A stretch of DNA of 43,597 nt from Proteromonas lacertae (GCA_002245135.1 NGBS01000054.1:1-43597); one strand, 5' to 3'; positions 10,994 to 19,555 are shown, numbered from the stretch's first letter. Notes: a model not told the origin generated them from the sequence alone. A program made the numbers and translations.

Positions 10994-13270
10994 TTGTCCG
11001 GCATTAAGGGTAATTTCCTTGGCCTTATTGTAGTTTTCATTTTCCTAGCGATCTTGACTTCAACAACTCAACACTCTTTTGATCTCATGAAGCGTAAGCA
11101 ATCCTCCTCATCGTCCGATGATGTTCCTAAGTGCAAGGGTAAGCATCATCGTCTACAGACAGACTCTGAGGTCTTTGTAAGCACTAAGGACAACATCACG
11201 ATCGATGGTATCTCATTGACTAAGCCTAAGAGAAGATCATCATCCACGTTGAAAGCAAAGCAACAGAAACCCAAGGTAGTTGAACTAGATGGAATACAAC
11301 AAGCGATCCGGGCTGCTTTAATGAAGAAGAGTCAGGAAGTACCAGCGATGGACCATAAGCAAGATATCAATACCATCAACAACCCTGAGAAGTCTTTACC
11401 TAGCTACCCTAAAGAGCATCACACCTTATTCCCATCTACATCATCATTCATTGCCCAGGAGAATATCTATTACAATACCTACTTGGATCAGTTAAGGAAG
11501 AAGTTCAAGGACCTTGGAACTTACTTGAAAGTCATCCTCAAGGAGTATATGCACTCAATGATCTTTCCCAATGAATGTTACGATGCTCTTGTCAAGATGA
11601 TAATAGAGGAGGAGGACTCCGAAGGAGTCTTCTTAAGGTACATTACTAGAGCAAGATCCATCGATAAGAACAACTACAATGAGATGGAGCAGGAGTACTT
11701 ACTTACCCGTCACTATCAACTCAAGATTATCTCCGAGAGAATGGATCTCTTCATTAACAGCACCTGTAAGCTCCAAGGAAGTGATCTTCTAAGACCAGCC
11801 TTAAGAAACATCCAAGAACGCCTTGAAGATATACAACACTTTGTCAAGGACTCCAAGATCAAGGAGGATAATACCAACTACTTCATCCTCACATCGCAGT
11901 TCATCGATAAGGTCATCACTTCCCTAAGACAACTTAGTAAAGCTGCTAATCACCTGGTTGTTGAACTAAAGGCTTATGAGAAGATGCTTCAACACGATCA
12001 TCCGATGCTCTTCAAGGACAAGACAATCTCCCTGGATGCATACCTTAAGGCAACTAACTACTTGATCAACTACACTGATGAAGTTATTCAGATCCTGGAC
12101 TCGGAGAAGCTGTATCTTCCTAAGAATCAAATGCTGAAGGTGTTTAAGAAGCTCTATCAATCTCATGAGCATTACGTCCTTAAGGATTCTGCTTACTTCC
12201 TTAAGTGCAAGAGTCAATCCTGGAGCTACGTGAAAGTAGAGAACCGACCTAATACAAGACCAGACTCCGAGAAGGTACTTGTCTTTGACGAGGACAACTT
12301 ACTTCATGCACCCACAGCTGTTACTTACACGCAAATGAAGTTAGTCAAGGAGATGATGGATCACGTATCTCAACGCTACGTAGACTTCAACAAGGAGATG
12401 ATCACCTGGTTGAAATATTACGGTATTGACTTTCAGGATCTTCCAGTTACTTCATTGAGTCTCAACTTTAAGGATTCCATGCAGAAGGAAGAAGGCATCA
12501 CTGGTAATGAGTCCATGGAGGAGGACAATGATGTTAGTAATATCGATGGTAAGCAGGAGGATTCATCTTCAGTAACAACTTCGATCCCGAGTAAGGAACT
12601 TATAAATCCACAACCTCAACAATCTCATGACCGTCTCGACATCTTTAGCAGTGACAACGATACCGATAATGAAGATAATGATAAGGCCGGTAAGGAAGTT
12701 AAATTAACTCCAGTCAATGTCAATGAAGAGAACGTTCCTAAGCTAGTTGATGAATTGCTAGAGCAACCACCTCCACTACCTCCTAAGCCTGTAATCACCA
12801 AGACTGCTGATAAACCTACAATTACAAAGAAGAAGAAGAAGACTCCTAAGCAATCTACTGCTAGTAATCTTCCAAAGCATTCATCAGCAAGATCAAAGTC
12901 CCGATCTAAGGAACCATCAAAGGAACCATCAAAGGAACCATCAATAGAGCCTTCAAAGGAGCCTTCAAAGGAGCCTTCAACAATACCAGTAATCACCAGC
13001 GATGATCTTGAGAAACAATCAGCAGCTTCCTATCTTGTTGAGAATAACCATGAGGATGTCAAGGGCTCTGATGATGATGATGATGATGATGAACTTAACT
13101 TAGCTTCCACGGGACCAAAGTTACCTTCAATGATAAGTCCAGCTCCACAAGAGACTAACTCCTTGGAAGGCACCGAGATAAACAATACCTCGCAGTACAC
13201 CAGTTGTTTACCAGACTTAGAAGAAGAACCGTATATGAACTCACCTATACCTGACTTAAATATGTTTTAA
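10994..13270 (+). CDS. Unrecognised large element protein with N-terminal hydrophobic segment
   Basis: The frame is open for about 758 codons from just inside the terminal repeat. The first ATG lies at 11087, but the preceding open stretch encodes a membrane-like segment (GLIVVFIFLAILTS) that begins SGIKG. That SGIK motif also occurs in the gene at 17076, so the true start may be non-AUG or lie upstream. The middle is helical and charged (QYRNAL-type repeats are absent). The C-terminal third is low complexity: a Pro cluster (QPPPLPPKP), a Lys-rich patch, then repeated KEPS/IEPS units near residues 640-660 and a poly-Asp run. I recognise no enzyme motif. It could be a virion or membrane-anchored protein. 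It lies head-on to the gene at 13480 with a hairpin between them. Confidence 0.65.
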   Translation: MSGIKGNFLGLIVVFIFLAILTSTTQHSFDLMKRKQSSSSSDDVPKCKGKHHRLQTDSEVFVSTKDNITIDGISLTKPKRRSSSTLKAKQQKPKVVELDGIQQAIRAALMKKSQEVPAMDHKQDINTINNPEKSLPSYPKEHHTLFPSTSSFIAQENIYYNTYLDQLRKKFKDLGTYLKVILKEYMHSMIFPNECYDALVKMIIEEEDSEGVFLRYITRARSIDKNNYNEMEQEYLLTRHYQLKIISERMDLFINSTCKLQGSDLLRPALRNIQERLEDIQHFVKDSKIKEDNTNYFILTSQFIDKVITSLRQLSKAANHLVVELKAYEKMLQHDHPMLFKDKTISLDAYLKATNYLINYTDEVIQILDSEKLYLPKNQMLKVFKKLYQSHEHYVLKDSAYFLKCKSQSWSYVKVENRPNTRPDSEKVLVFDEDNLLHAPTAVTYTQMKLVKEMMDHVSQRYVDFNKEMITWLKYYGIDFQDLPVTSLSLNFKDSMQKEEGITGNESMEEDNDVSNIDGKQEDSSSVTTSIPSKELINPQPQQSHDRLDIFSSDNDTDNEDNDKAGKEVKLTPVNVNEENVPKLVDELLEQPPPLPPKPVITKTADKPTITKKKKKTPKQSTASNLPKHSSARSKSRSKEPSKEPSKEPSIEPSKEPSKEPSTIPVITSDDLEKQSAASYLVENNHEDVKGSDDDDDDDELNLASTGPKLPSMISPAPQETNSLEGTEINNTSQYTSCLPDLEEEPYMNSPIPDLNMF

Positions 13271-13360
13271 CTTAAGGTTACTCTTGTTATTGAATATCAT
13301 TCTTGTTATTGTGGGGTTGCACTGATACTGCTACATAAATCTTATCGGAACATCGTCTAT

Positions 13361-13414
13361 TGATGATAGCCATCACACGATCGCCTATCGGCTGTTGAAT
13401 GATGGTTATCATCA
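13361..13414. other. Stem-loop between convergent element A genes
   Basis: TGATGATAGCCATCA at 13361-13375 pairs with TGATGGTTATCATCA at 13400-13414 (14 of 15 positions). It lies in the 209-bp gap between the 758-codon gene and the opposing gene at 13480. The position suits a bidirectional 3'-end signal, but a eukaryotic element would not need a hairpin terminator, so the role is open. Confidence 0.45.
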
Positions 13415-13479
13415 GTCAGTGTTATCCTTGCTTGTGAATCTCCCGATAGAACAACTAACTACGATAACATTAAAAGGAC

Positions 13480-13785
13480 TTACTTTAAGTTTCTTATATA
13501 CACCTTGCAGATCCTTCTGAGTCTAGCAGCTTCATTGACTTTGCCTTTACCTTTACGGGATGTTTTCTTCCTGTTGATCACGTTCTTGATCCAGTCCTTG
13601 ACCTTCCATAAGCTACTTCTTCCTCCGATAGTTAGCAGCTCTAAGTCATCCTCAGAAGTAGAGCTTAAGCTTCTTGCACGATAACCATTCCTTCCTTCAG
13701 GCATCTCCAAGGAGTCCTTGAATTTACCTAGTACTTGTTGCTTGCGCTTCTGTAACTGGTCGTACTCATAATTGATCGGAGCCAT
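13480..13785 (-). CDS. Small basic element protein
   Basis: ATG at 13785 (MAPINYEYDQLQKRK) gives about 101 residues; the open frame extends 13 codons further upstream without an ATG. The C-terminal half is strongly basic (NVINRKKTSRKGKGK, AARLRRICKVYIRNLK), which suggests nucleic-acid binding or a virion core role. No family is recognised. It is read on the strand opposite the large gene. Confidence 0.55.
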   Translation of the reverse strand: MAPINYEYDQLQKRKQQVLGKFKDSLEMPEGRNGYRARSLSSTSEDDLELLTIGGRSSLWKVKDWIKNVINRKKTSRKGKGKVNEAARLRRICKVYIRNLK

Positions 13786-13900
13786 TGTAGCGTAGATATT
13801 CCTGGGCAATGAGTAAGCTGGCAATCTCCTTTGATACCTTTACATTGAATTTCTTTTGTTTATCCCAACAATTGCAATTAGGAATCAACTCAATAGCTTA

Positions 13901-14566
13901 CTAATCATCCTCATCTAACATACCCAGCTTCATGCACTTTACCGTGATATCCTTCACATCATCTATTCCCAAGGAGATGTTTATTGTGTTGTACTTATCT
14001 AGGTTCATCTTATCGGTAAAGTCAAAGGTCCATTGCCTTATGAAGATGCGGACGATTCTCTCTCCGGGATGTGCAAGACCGTAAATCTTCCTACGATCAG
14101 TCATGGGATTGTACTTCACTAGGAAGCAATTGTCCTTAAAGAGATATTCACCTGATCCTCTAAGCACTTCCTCAGCTTCATGATCATCATCTCCGATAAT
14201 CCTGAAGAGTCTCTTGAGTACCTCCCGATTACGATCCACGATCTTGAGTTTAGCGTAACATTGATGATACATTGGAAGGGTGATCTTCTTATCGTCTGGG
14301 TCAGGGATGAACTTAGCGATGCAATCTATGATCACTGGTTTCTCGGGAGTGATGGTAAGTCTTCGATAGCTATGTCCTTGCTGATGATACTCTGAGTAGA
14401 TGCTAGCCTGACCGTATAGTTCTGATTCCTTTACAGTTGCCTCGTAAGTATAGATTCTCATTACCATCTTTGAAAGCCCTTTCATCATGAACTCATCCTT
14501 ACGATCATCTTCATACTTCTCGGTGATCTCCTTGATTAGATTGAAGTAGCTTCTGTTCTTATTCAT
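13901..14566 (-). CDS. Unrecognised element protein, paralogue 1 of a tandem pair
   Basis: ATG at 14566 (MNKNRSYFNLIKEITEKY), 221 residues. It is clearly homologous along its length to the neighbouring 221-residue protein at 14677: FNLI then a TENY/TEKY motif, a VTITP/LTITPE then VI(I/V)DC block, RKLF/KRLF then IGD, (A)E(E/D)VLRG, and RWTF/QWTF then Y(N/H)T with GI(D/N)DV(K/E)DIT near the C-terminus. The mixed beta and helix pattern could be an OB-type or other nucleic-acid-binding fold, but I see no diagnostic motif. A tandem duplication inside the element is the simplest origin. Confidence 0.65.
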   Translation of the reverse strand: MNKNRSYFNLIKEITEKYEDDRKDEFMMKGLSKMVMRIYTYEATVKESELYGQASIYSEYHQQGHSYRRLTITPEKPVIIDCIAKFIPDPDDKKITLPMYHQCYAKLKIVDRNREVLKRLFRIIGDDDHEAEEVLRGSGEYLFKDNCFLVKYNPMTDRRKIYGLAHPGERIVRIFIRQWTFDFTDKMNLDKYNTINISLGIDDVKDITVKCMKLGMLDEDD

Positions 14567-14676
14567 CGATCAAGTATAGGAATAAGTTTATTGAACTGAA
14601 TCAACCCCGAGATTACCATCCCTCTGAGAACTATCACTCCTGGAGGATTGAATTCCATGATGGATGGATGAGATCA

Positions 14677-15342
14677 TTACTTGGTATTTCCTTTGAACTC
14701 CTTCCTTGCAGCTATGCATCTATCAGTGATGTCCTCCACATCGTTGATACCAACAACGACTTCTAAGGTGTGGTACTTGGAGTAGTCCTTTGAGTCAATA
14801 AAGTTAAAGGTCCATCTAGGGAGTCTTAAACGAAAGATCCTCTTACCAAGACTTGCTAGGTGTTGGAACTTACTAATTGTTTTAGCAGCCCGTAGCTGAC
14901 ATTGCAACTGTACATAATCAGTTCCTCGGGAATTGCTTACTATTATCGTTCCTCTTAGAACATCCTCAGCATTGTGTTTGTTATCTCCGATCACATCGAA
15001 GAGCTTCCTTAAGGTCTGATGATTGTGATCATGGATCTTCAGATAAATCCTATTGTCACCTAAGTCCCGAACAACACTTCCAACACAGTCCACAATCACG
15101 GGGATCACCGGAGTGATGGTTACCTTCCTTGGTCTTGGAATGCCTATATCCATAAAGCTTTTTATCATAGCATCCCCGTAAGTGTCAGAGTCTTCTACTC
15201 GTATCTTATAAGTGAAGAGCTTCTCAATCTTCTCCTGTCTGGTTGTCTTCTTCGGGAAGGTCAATTCCTCCTTACGTTCCTGATCGTAGTTCTCGGTGAC
15301 TTGACGGATCAGGTTGAAATAGTTCTCATTCATTGACTTCAT
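14677..15342 (-). CDS. Unrecognised element protein, paralogue 2 of a tandem pair
   Basis: ATG at 15342 (MKSMNENYFNLIRQVTENY), also 221 residues, separated from its paralogue by 110 bp on the same strand. The shared blocks are those named for the neighbour. Identity is low by eye (about a third), so the duplication is old relative to the young insertion. The pair must have travelled with the element for a long time, and the two copies probably do different jobs or form a heterodimer. Confidence 0.65.
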   Translation of the reverse strand: MKSMNENYFNLIRQVTENYDQERKEELTFPKKTTRQEKIEKLFTYKIRVEDSDTYGDAMIKSFMDIGIPRPRKVTITPVIPVIVDCVGSVVRDLGDNRIYLKIHDHNHQTLRKLFDVIGDNKHNAEDVLRGTIIVSNSRGTDYVQLQCQLRAAKTISKFQHLASLGKRIFRLRLPRWTFNFIDSKDYSKYHTLEVVVGINDVEDITDRCIAARKEFKGNTK

Positions 15343-15459
15343 CGGATGAGAATTATCGGACTGCCCTCAACTTACTTTGTTAATTAAGTCTTGACGTTTC
15401 CCAGAATTGACTTTTTTTTTTACTCACTCCTGGTAATCACGCAATTCCCGGTCATCTCC

Positions 15460-16275
15460 ATGAAGATAAGGATTCCTCCGAAGAATGAACTTAGAGCAAA
15501 TGCAAAGTCCCATCAACACGATAAGCTAGCCCAGAAAGTAATAGCAACCCTTGGAATTCTTAAGCCTAGACAATCACTTACTTTAGTTCACCAGGAAGTG
15601 TTATCTCAAGAGTCTTCATCGCCATTATCAATTCGTTGTGGTTCAGATACTGGTTCAGATACTCCTTCAAGAACATCATCGTCTCTGACTTTACCGAGTG
15701 ATGATAAGGACTCCATCGTTTATCAAGAATGTTACCTCGAAGTTCCCTTTACAGCAGTACCAAAGGCTTTCATCAATCTAAGCATAGATGGGAATGTAAA
15801 GGGTTTTGTTTGTTGTGGCAGCTCCTTCTACATTGCTTTATTAGCTTCACTTCATCGTGAGGAGATCAAAGGTATTCACAAGAAAAACCTTGTAAGATTC
15901 CTATGGTTCAAAGCGTTCTCGTACTACCTACGGCTAAGTGAATGCATCTCCAATCCCTTACTATGCGATAAGTCGATTACCAAGATAGAGGAGGACAATC
16001 ATCTATCCATTAACGTATTCAAGATGCTTCAGAAGCCAGATCTTCACTTAGTCCCTTTACGTACTTCGAAGACACCTTCCAATGATTCCTATAAGCAGGT
16101 GAGCTTGCTTTACCTGGAAGAGAATTGTAAGCCTTCAACATCTCCTAGTACGGATACTCACAATGATGAATCTCTTAGAGGCTCTACAATCATCCATTTC
16201 CATTACGTTACCATCGTTGATCCGTCTATGAGCTTATCAACCCAAGACAAGAGAAGTAATAGAATCACCATGTAA
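15460..16275 (+). CDS. Possible papain-fold (OTU/USP-like) cysteine protease of element A
   Basis: ATG at 15460 (MKIRIPPKNELRANAK) gives about 271 residues. A preceding open stretch from 15391 encodes a hydrophobic segment without an ATG. After a Ser/Thr-rich linker come GFVCCGSSFYIALLASL and, near the C-terminus, IIHFHYVTIVDPS. A Cys at the start of a helix followed much later by a His in a beta strand is the order seen in OTU, USP and papain-like proteases, the reverse of adenain/Ulp1 (His first). This is motif reading only. If right, it could process virion proteins or remove ubiquitin. The gene ends one base from the stop of the opposing gene. Confidence 0.5.
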   Translation: MKIRIPPKNELRANAKSHQHDKLAQKVIATLGILKPRQSLTLVHQEVLSQESSSPLSIRCGSDTGSDTPSRTSSSLTLPSDDKDSIVYQECYLEVPFTAVPKAFINLSIDGNVKGFVCCGSSFYIALLASLHREEIKGIHKKNLVRFLWFKAFSYYLRLSECISNPLLCDKSITKIEEDNHLSINVFKMLQKPDLHLVPLRTSKTPSNDSYKQVSLLYLEENCKPSTSPSTDTHNDESLRGSTIIHFHYVTIVDPSMSLSTQDKRSNRITM

Positions 16276-16276
16276 G

Positions 16277-17023
16277 TTAGAAGAAGAAGTCTGGCCTTTG
16301 ACGTCTATTGATCATGCGTGTGATAATCCTACTCCATTGATCTATCAACTCCGACAACTCGTTAAGGATCTTGCTTATTGAATCTAGTCTTTGTTGGGTG
16401 TAGTCAACGATATAGATATACCTTGTAGCTACCTTAGTGCTGGTTACCGTAGTGACTTCATTGTCTTGTTCACTACTAGGCCTTGAAGGTTGTTGGCATC
16501 TCCTTAATTCCTCTTGAGATAGTCTACTCCTTCCTACGTGTTCCTCCAATTCCTTCTCACGACCACGTCTCCTTACCGAGAAGATTGCAAGGTAATTGAT
16601 CTCCTTATGAAGCTGCTGATCCATCTTCTTGAAATCAACCTTACCAAGGATCGGTAAGTTGCTAGTTACCTCCTCATCGTCGAAGTCTTCTAGGTATTGA
16701 CTCATCATGGACTTATCGATATAAGCAAGTTCCTCAGCGATGGCACTTAGGACATAGTACAATTGACTTAGCTGAATCTTGTTAGTCTTCACCTTTCCTA
16801 GAACTTCAAATGATCTCCTTGTCTTCTCAGTTGAGAACATCCCATCACAGTTATTGAACTCTCCGAGGACACCTCCCTTATCTAACAATGAACGGATCAT
16901 CGCTATAGCTCTTCTTATCAACTGAGAGTACTGCCTCTCACAACCCTGGTGCTTGAGATAATCCTTTACCCTCTGGTTCCTTTGCAGCAACCTCTTATCG
17001 GTAGTGTTCTTGAAGTATTGCAT
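16277..17023 (-). CDS. Unrecognised helical element protein
   Basis: ATG at 17023 (MQYFKNTTDKRLLQRNQ), 248 residues, predominantly alpha-helical. It has charged stretches (RRRGREKELEEHVGRSRL) and a C-terminal helix (LDSISKILNELSELIDQW). No known motif. Its stop codon lies one base from that of the opposite-strand gene, a tail-to-tail arrangement seen again in element B at 21076/21077. Confidence 0.6.
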   Translation of the reverse strand: MQYFKNTTDKRLLQRNQRVKDYLKHQGCERQYSQLIRRAIAMIRSLLDKGGVLGEFNNCDGMFSTEKTRRSFEVLGKVKTNKIQLSQLYYVLSAIAEELAYIDKSMMSQYLEDFDDEEVTSNLPILGKVDFKKMDQQLHKEINYLAIFSVRRRGREKELEEHVGRSRLSQEELRRCQQPSRPSSEQDNEVTTVTSTKVATRYIYIVDYTQQRLDSISKILNELSELIDQWSRIITRMINRRQRPDFFF

Positions 17024-17075
17024 TCACGGGAGGTGTTCAGAAATTGCTTACTGCCGAGATAGTTGAACTTTTCCG

Positions 17076-17381
17076 ATGCCTCCTTCTATAGATCACTATG
17101 TGTCCGGCATTAAGAACATTTACTTACTATCCTTCTACGTAGTGCTAGTATCAATGGTCCTTGCCTTTATCGATATGAAGCTTCAGAGAATACAACACCA
17201 GGTAAGATTATTTCTTCATGATGACCTTGATGGATTCAACAATCGTTTCTTAAGATTTTACCCAGCTGATCTCCTGCTCCTTGTAGGTAACAATGTAGTT
17301 CCCGTGAATGAGGTTTTCGACGATGACTTCCTAGATGATGAAACTTACTTACAATGGAGGATGCATTGGCCTTTAAGATAA
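17076..17381 (+). CDS. Small membrane-anchored element protein
   Basis: ATG at 17076 (MPPSIDHYVSGIKNIY), 101 residues. A hydrophobic segment (LLSFYVVLVSMVLAFI) follows the SGIK motif that also begins the 758-codon protein. The DNA TGTCCGGCATTAAG is identical in both places. The rest is acidic (NEVFDDDFLDDETY). Probably a type II or tail-less membrane protein; function unknown. Its 3' end overlaps the opposing gene by 37 bp. Confidence 0.5.
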   Translation: MPPSIDHYVSGIKNIYLLSFYVVLVSMVLAFIDMKLQRIQHQVRLFLHDDLDGFNNRFLRFYPADLLLLVGNNVVPVNEVFDDDFLDDETYLQWRMHWPLR

Positions 17382-17641
17382 CTAGATCTCCCGCTTATCG
17401 TTGTGGTTGATGGTACCTTTGCTTTGTTGGGATGATCGAAAAACATCATCTTATCGGGGATAGGTACAATGGATAAGCACCTAGCCTGGTTCTGAACAAT
17501 GTGAAGGTTCAGTAACAGATTACCCAGTGATTGGTAAAGAGCTAAAGGCTTCTTCCGTAAAGTACCATTCATGATCATGATGGAGTGGTAGGGTAGTTTG
17601 GAACTGACTGCTTGCTGATCCTTAAGGATGTTATCCTCCAT
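17345..17641 (-). CDS. Small unrecognised element protein
   Basis: ATG at 17641 (MEDNILKDQQAVSSKL), 98 residues, with a beta-rich pattern (YHSIMIMNGTLRKKPL, NLLLNLHIVQNQARCLSIV). It overlaps the end of the opposite-strand gene. The strand pattern loosely resembles the small OB-like proteins of element B (27000-27329), but I cannot show homology by eye. Confidence 0.45.
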   Translation of the reverse strand: MEDNILKDQQAVSSKLPYHSIMIMNGTLRKKPLALYQSLGNLLLNLHIVQNQARCLSIVPIPDKMMFFDHPNKAKVPSTTTISGRSSYLKGQCILHCK

Positions 17642-17911
17642 ACTCTTCAGAATTGAATTAGTTTACCTAGACAATTAACAAGGACGATGAGACTTACCTT
17701 CAGAAGACTGTTGAGATTGCTGCTATCTCTTTTCAAGGTCCTTGAGAATTATAGAAATGATTGAAGCCTCCCGAAGTCACCATTGTATACTTGTTAACAA
17801 TTGTAAAGTCCCAGTTCTTCATTGAGTTGTTCATTGAGTTCCAAGATTGCCCTGTTGATTACCCTAGCTTTTCAATGGCCTTGTAAATTGACTGATTAAT
17901 AGAAGAACCAT

Positions 17912-18019
17912 CAAGACCTTCCCAGATACGTCCAGCCGTGCATGACTGCGTCAGGGAATCTCCCATGAAGGGAGATTCCCTTCCTTGCCAACACGGCTGT
18001 TCTTCTCGGGAAGGTCTTG
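17912..18019. other. 108-nt three-tier stem-loop in element A
   Basis: Three nested inverted repeats lie in register: CAAGACCTTCCC (17912-17923) with GGGAAGGTCTTG (18008-18019); CAGCCGTG (17933-17940) with CACGGCTG (17992-17999); and GGGAATCTCCC (17954-17964) with GGGAGATTCCC (17970-17980) around the loop ATGAA. All three stems are perfect. It is absent from element B. It could be a structured RNA, a packaging signal or an origin. Confidence 0.6.
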
Positions 18020-18140
18020 GATGAACTTACCTAGGAGAGTTATAAGGATGATAAAACATACCTTCAGAAGCCTTCCGAGATTGCTAATCATTATCTTCAA
18101 GGGCCCTTGAGAAATCCACAACTAGCTAGAACCTCCCGGA

Positions 18141-18192
18141 GTTACCATTTGGTAACTTGTTAACAATTGTTAACTTGTTACCAATTGTAAAC
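18141..18192. repeat. Array of three 16-bp palindromes, 18-bp period
   Basis: GTTACCATTTGGTAAC (18141), GTTAACAATTGTTAAC (18159, perfect) and GTTACCAATTGTAAAC (18177) follow one another with 2-bp TT spacers. The same array lies inverted at 20132-20183 in element B. The even 18-bp spacing suggests cooperative binding of a dimeric protein. Confidence 0.65.
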
Positions 18193-18384
18193 TCCCGGTT
18201 CCACGATTGGTTTCCACGGTTCAATTAAAAGCCCTTACAAGGTCACCAGCGTAGCAAGGAGAGTCAAGAGCATGATTAGAATCATCACCTCGAGGTAACC
18301 AACACTTCTAGATAGTTTACAGGAGTACCCGTAGGAGATCGTCTCATAGATAGGTATAGAAATAGCATAGAGGAGTTCCCGTAG

Positions 18385-18656
18385 GGAAGTAGACCCCGTT
18401 GAGAAGTAGACCCTGTTGGGAGGAATCCCGTAGGAACCTTACGTAAATGGGACTATGGTACATTATGCCAGAGTTCTAACGAGTGTTCTAGGAGTCCGTC
18501 CCCTTCTAGATTCAGAGTTGACCTTTACGGGAGCTTCATCGATGCAATCGATGAAGCTCCCGTAAAAGTCAACTCTGAATCTAGAAAGGGACGGACCCTA
18601 GAAAACTCGTTAGGACTCTGGCATAATGTGCCAGAGTCCCATTTATATACTATATA
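18385..18656 (-). repeat. Right terminal inverted repeat of element A
   Basis: Inverted match to 10674-10947, ending CCCATTTATATACTATATA. It contains the palindrome 18445-18644 with loop GCA at 18544-18546, the complement of the left loop, so the two ends carry the hairpin in the same relative orientation. Confidence 0.85.
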
Positions 18657-18662
18657 TGCAAT
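18657..18662 (+). repeat. Right target-site duplication of element A (TGCAAT)
   Basis: Copy of 10668-10673. Its presence shows the element was inserted as a unit between host sequences that were once adjacent, with no rearrangement across its ends. Confidence 0.7.
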
Positions 18663-18797
18663 TAGTGTGAATATACAAGTTATTTTTAAATTTTTTTATA
18701 TCACTACTTTTAGTATATTAATTATTTCAAATATAACATGTATAATCAGACAAAATCATCACTCTTCAACAAGCAATTACAACATAATATACATAAA

Positions 18798-19555
18798 TTA
18801 ATACCTGTTATTTAAATATGGACATTCTTCCATATGTTTTTTAAAAGCTTTCTTCTCTTCAACAATCTTGCAGTATTTGTATTTCAAATCTTCTATTTCG
18901 TCAAAAAAATTAGAATCAAATGCACTTAACTCATTTCTTAATTGCATATTCACTATCTTTTCATCTTCCAACTTCTTTTTCAATACTTTGATCTCTTCAT
19001 TCTTATCTTTTTTCATATTCTCTAATTCATTTTCTAATCGGCTCATTTCCTTTGCATTACTATATTATAATGCAAAAATATATTATTATATACACAGCAA
19101 GAGGAGGTTCTTTCTTTAATATTTCTATCTGCTTATTTGCATCACTTAATGCATTTTCTAATTCTCTAAGTCTACTGGCTCTTTCTCCTGAGCTTCTAAA
19201 ATACATAAATGCATATTATATTATATTATACCTTTCTGATTTATTCTTCATAATTATATTATTAGCTTCTTCTAATTCATTTTCTAATGAGCTTATTTTT
19301 CTCTTCAATGAAATATTATCTGATTCTAATAACAATAACTGCTTTTGTTTTTCTTTTACTTGATTCTCTGTATCTACCATTACATTTTGTTTCTTTTGTT
19401 GTATGTATTTACCACTTTGTTTTGAAGCTAACTGATTCTATGCAATTATTATATATATATATTTATTTATTTATATATACTCTTAATTCATCCATTTCTT
19501 TCAGATATTGATTATTTAATCGTTTCTGTTCTTTTAAGTCATTTTTCACTTTCAT
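18798..19555 (-). CDS. CEP290-like coiled-coil protein, four exons
   Basis: ATG at 19555 (MKVKNDLKEQKRLNN), stop at 18798. Removing three GT-AG introns (19438-19480, 19196-19231, 19050-19095) gives one frame of roughly 205-210 residues. It is coiled coil throughout: ISSLENELEEANNIIMK, LRELENALSDANKQIEIL, MSRLENELENMKKD. The C-terminal block LRNELSAFDSNFFDEIEDLKYKY closely resembles, from memory, the C-terminal motif of CEP290, a ciliary transition-zone protein. True CEP290 is far longer, so this is a short paralogue or fragment. Element insertions flank it on both sides; B lies about 110 bp upstream of its start. Confidence 0.55.
19050..19095 (-). other. 46-nt intron of the CEP290-like gene
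   Basis: Minus strand begins GTGTATATAATAATA and ends TAATGCAAAG. Removal joins KEPPLA to EMSRLENEL in frame. A nearer AG would put a stop in frame, so the downstream AG is preferred. All three introns of this gene contain TGCAT or TGCAA near the 3' end. Confidence 0.5.
19196..19231 (-). other. 36-nt intron of the CEP290-like gene
   Basis: Minus strand begins GTATAATATAATATAA and ends GTATTTTAG. It splits an AGA codon; removal joins NKSER to SSGERASRL in frame. Confidence 0.6.
19438..19480 (-). other. 43-nt intron of the CEP290-like gene
   Basis: On the minus strand it begins GTATATATAAATAAA and ends TTGCATAG, with stops in all frames. Removal joins MDELR to NQLASKQSG in frame. Confidence 0.6.

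Larger units (their letters stand above)
17642..18384. other. Non-coding subterminal region of element A
   Basis: About 740 bp with no gene. It holds two degenerate direct copies of a 130-bp block (about 17696-17830 and 18059-18200, both starting CTTCAGAAG and containing GAGATTGCT, then CTTGAGAA, then ACCTCCCG/GCCTCCCG and TAACAATTGT). It also holds a three-tier hairpin (17912-18019) and a palindrome array (18141-18192). From about 18066 the sequence matches the left end of element B inverted. Confidence 0.6.
10674..18656 (+). mobile_element. Element A: Polinton-like element without capsid genes, hairpin-type inverted ends
   Basis: About 8.0 kb of DNA much richer in G+C than the flanks. It is bounded by inverted terminal repeats of about 272-274 bp and a 6-bp target duplication. 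It carries eight compactly packed genes on both strands. The ends are nearly identical to those of element B, and about 590 bp at its right end match the left end of B inverted. No capsid, ATPase, integrase or polymerase gene is recognised. Its genes look whole. The close match of the two ends and the clean target duplication suggest a young insertion. Family placement rests on kinship with element B, which has Polinton-like capsid genes. It could be a satellite or a genome segment of B. Confidence 0.75.
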
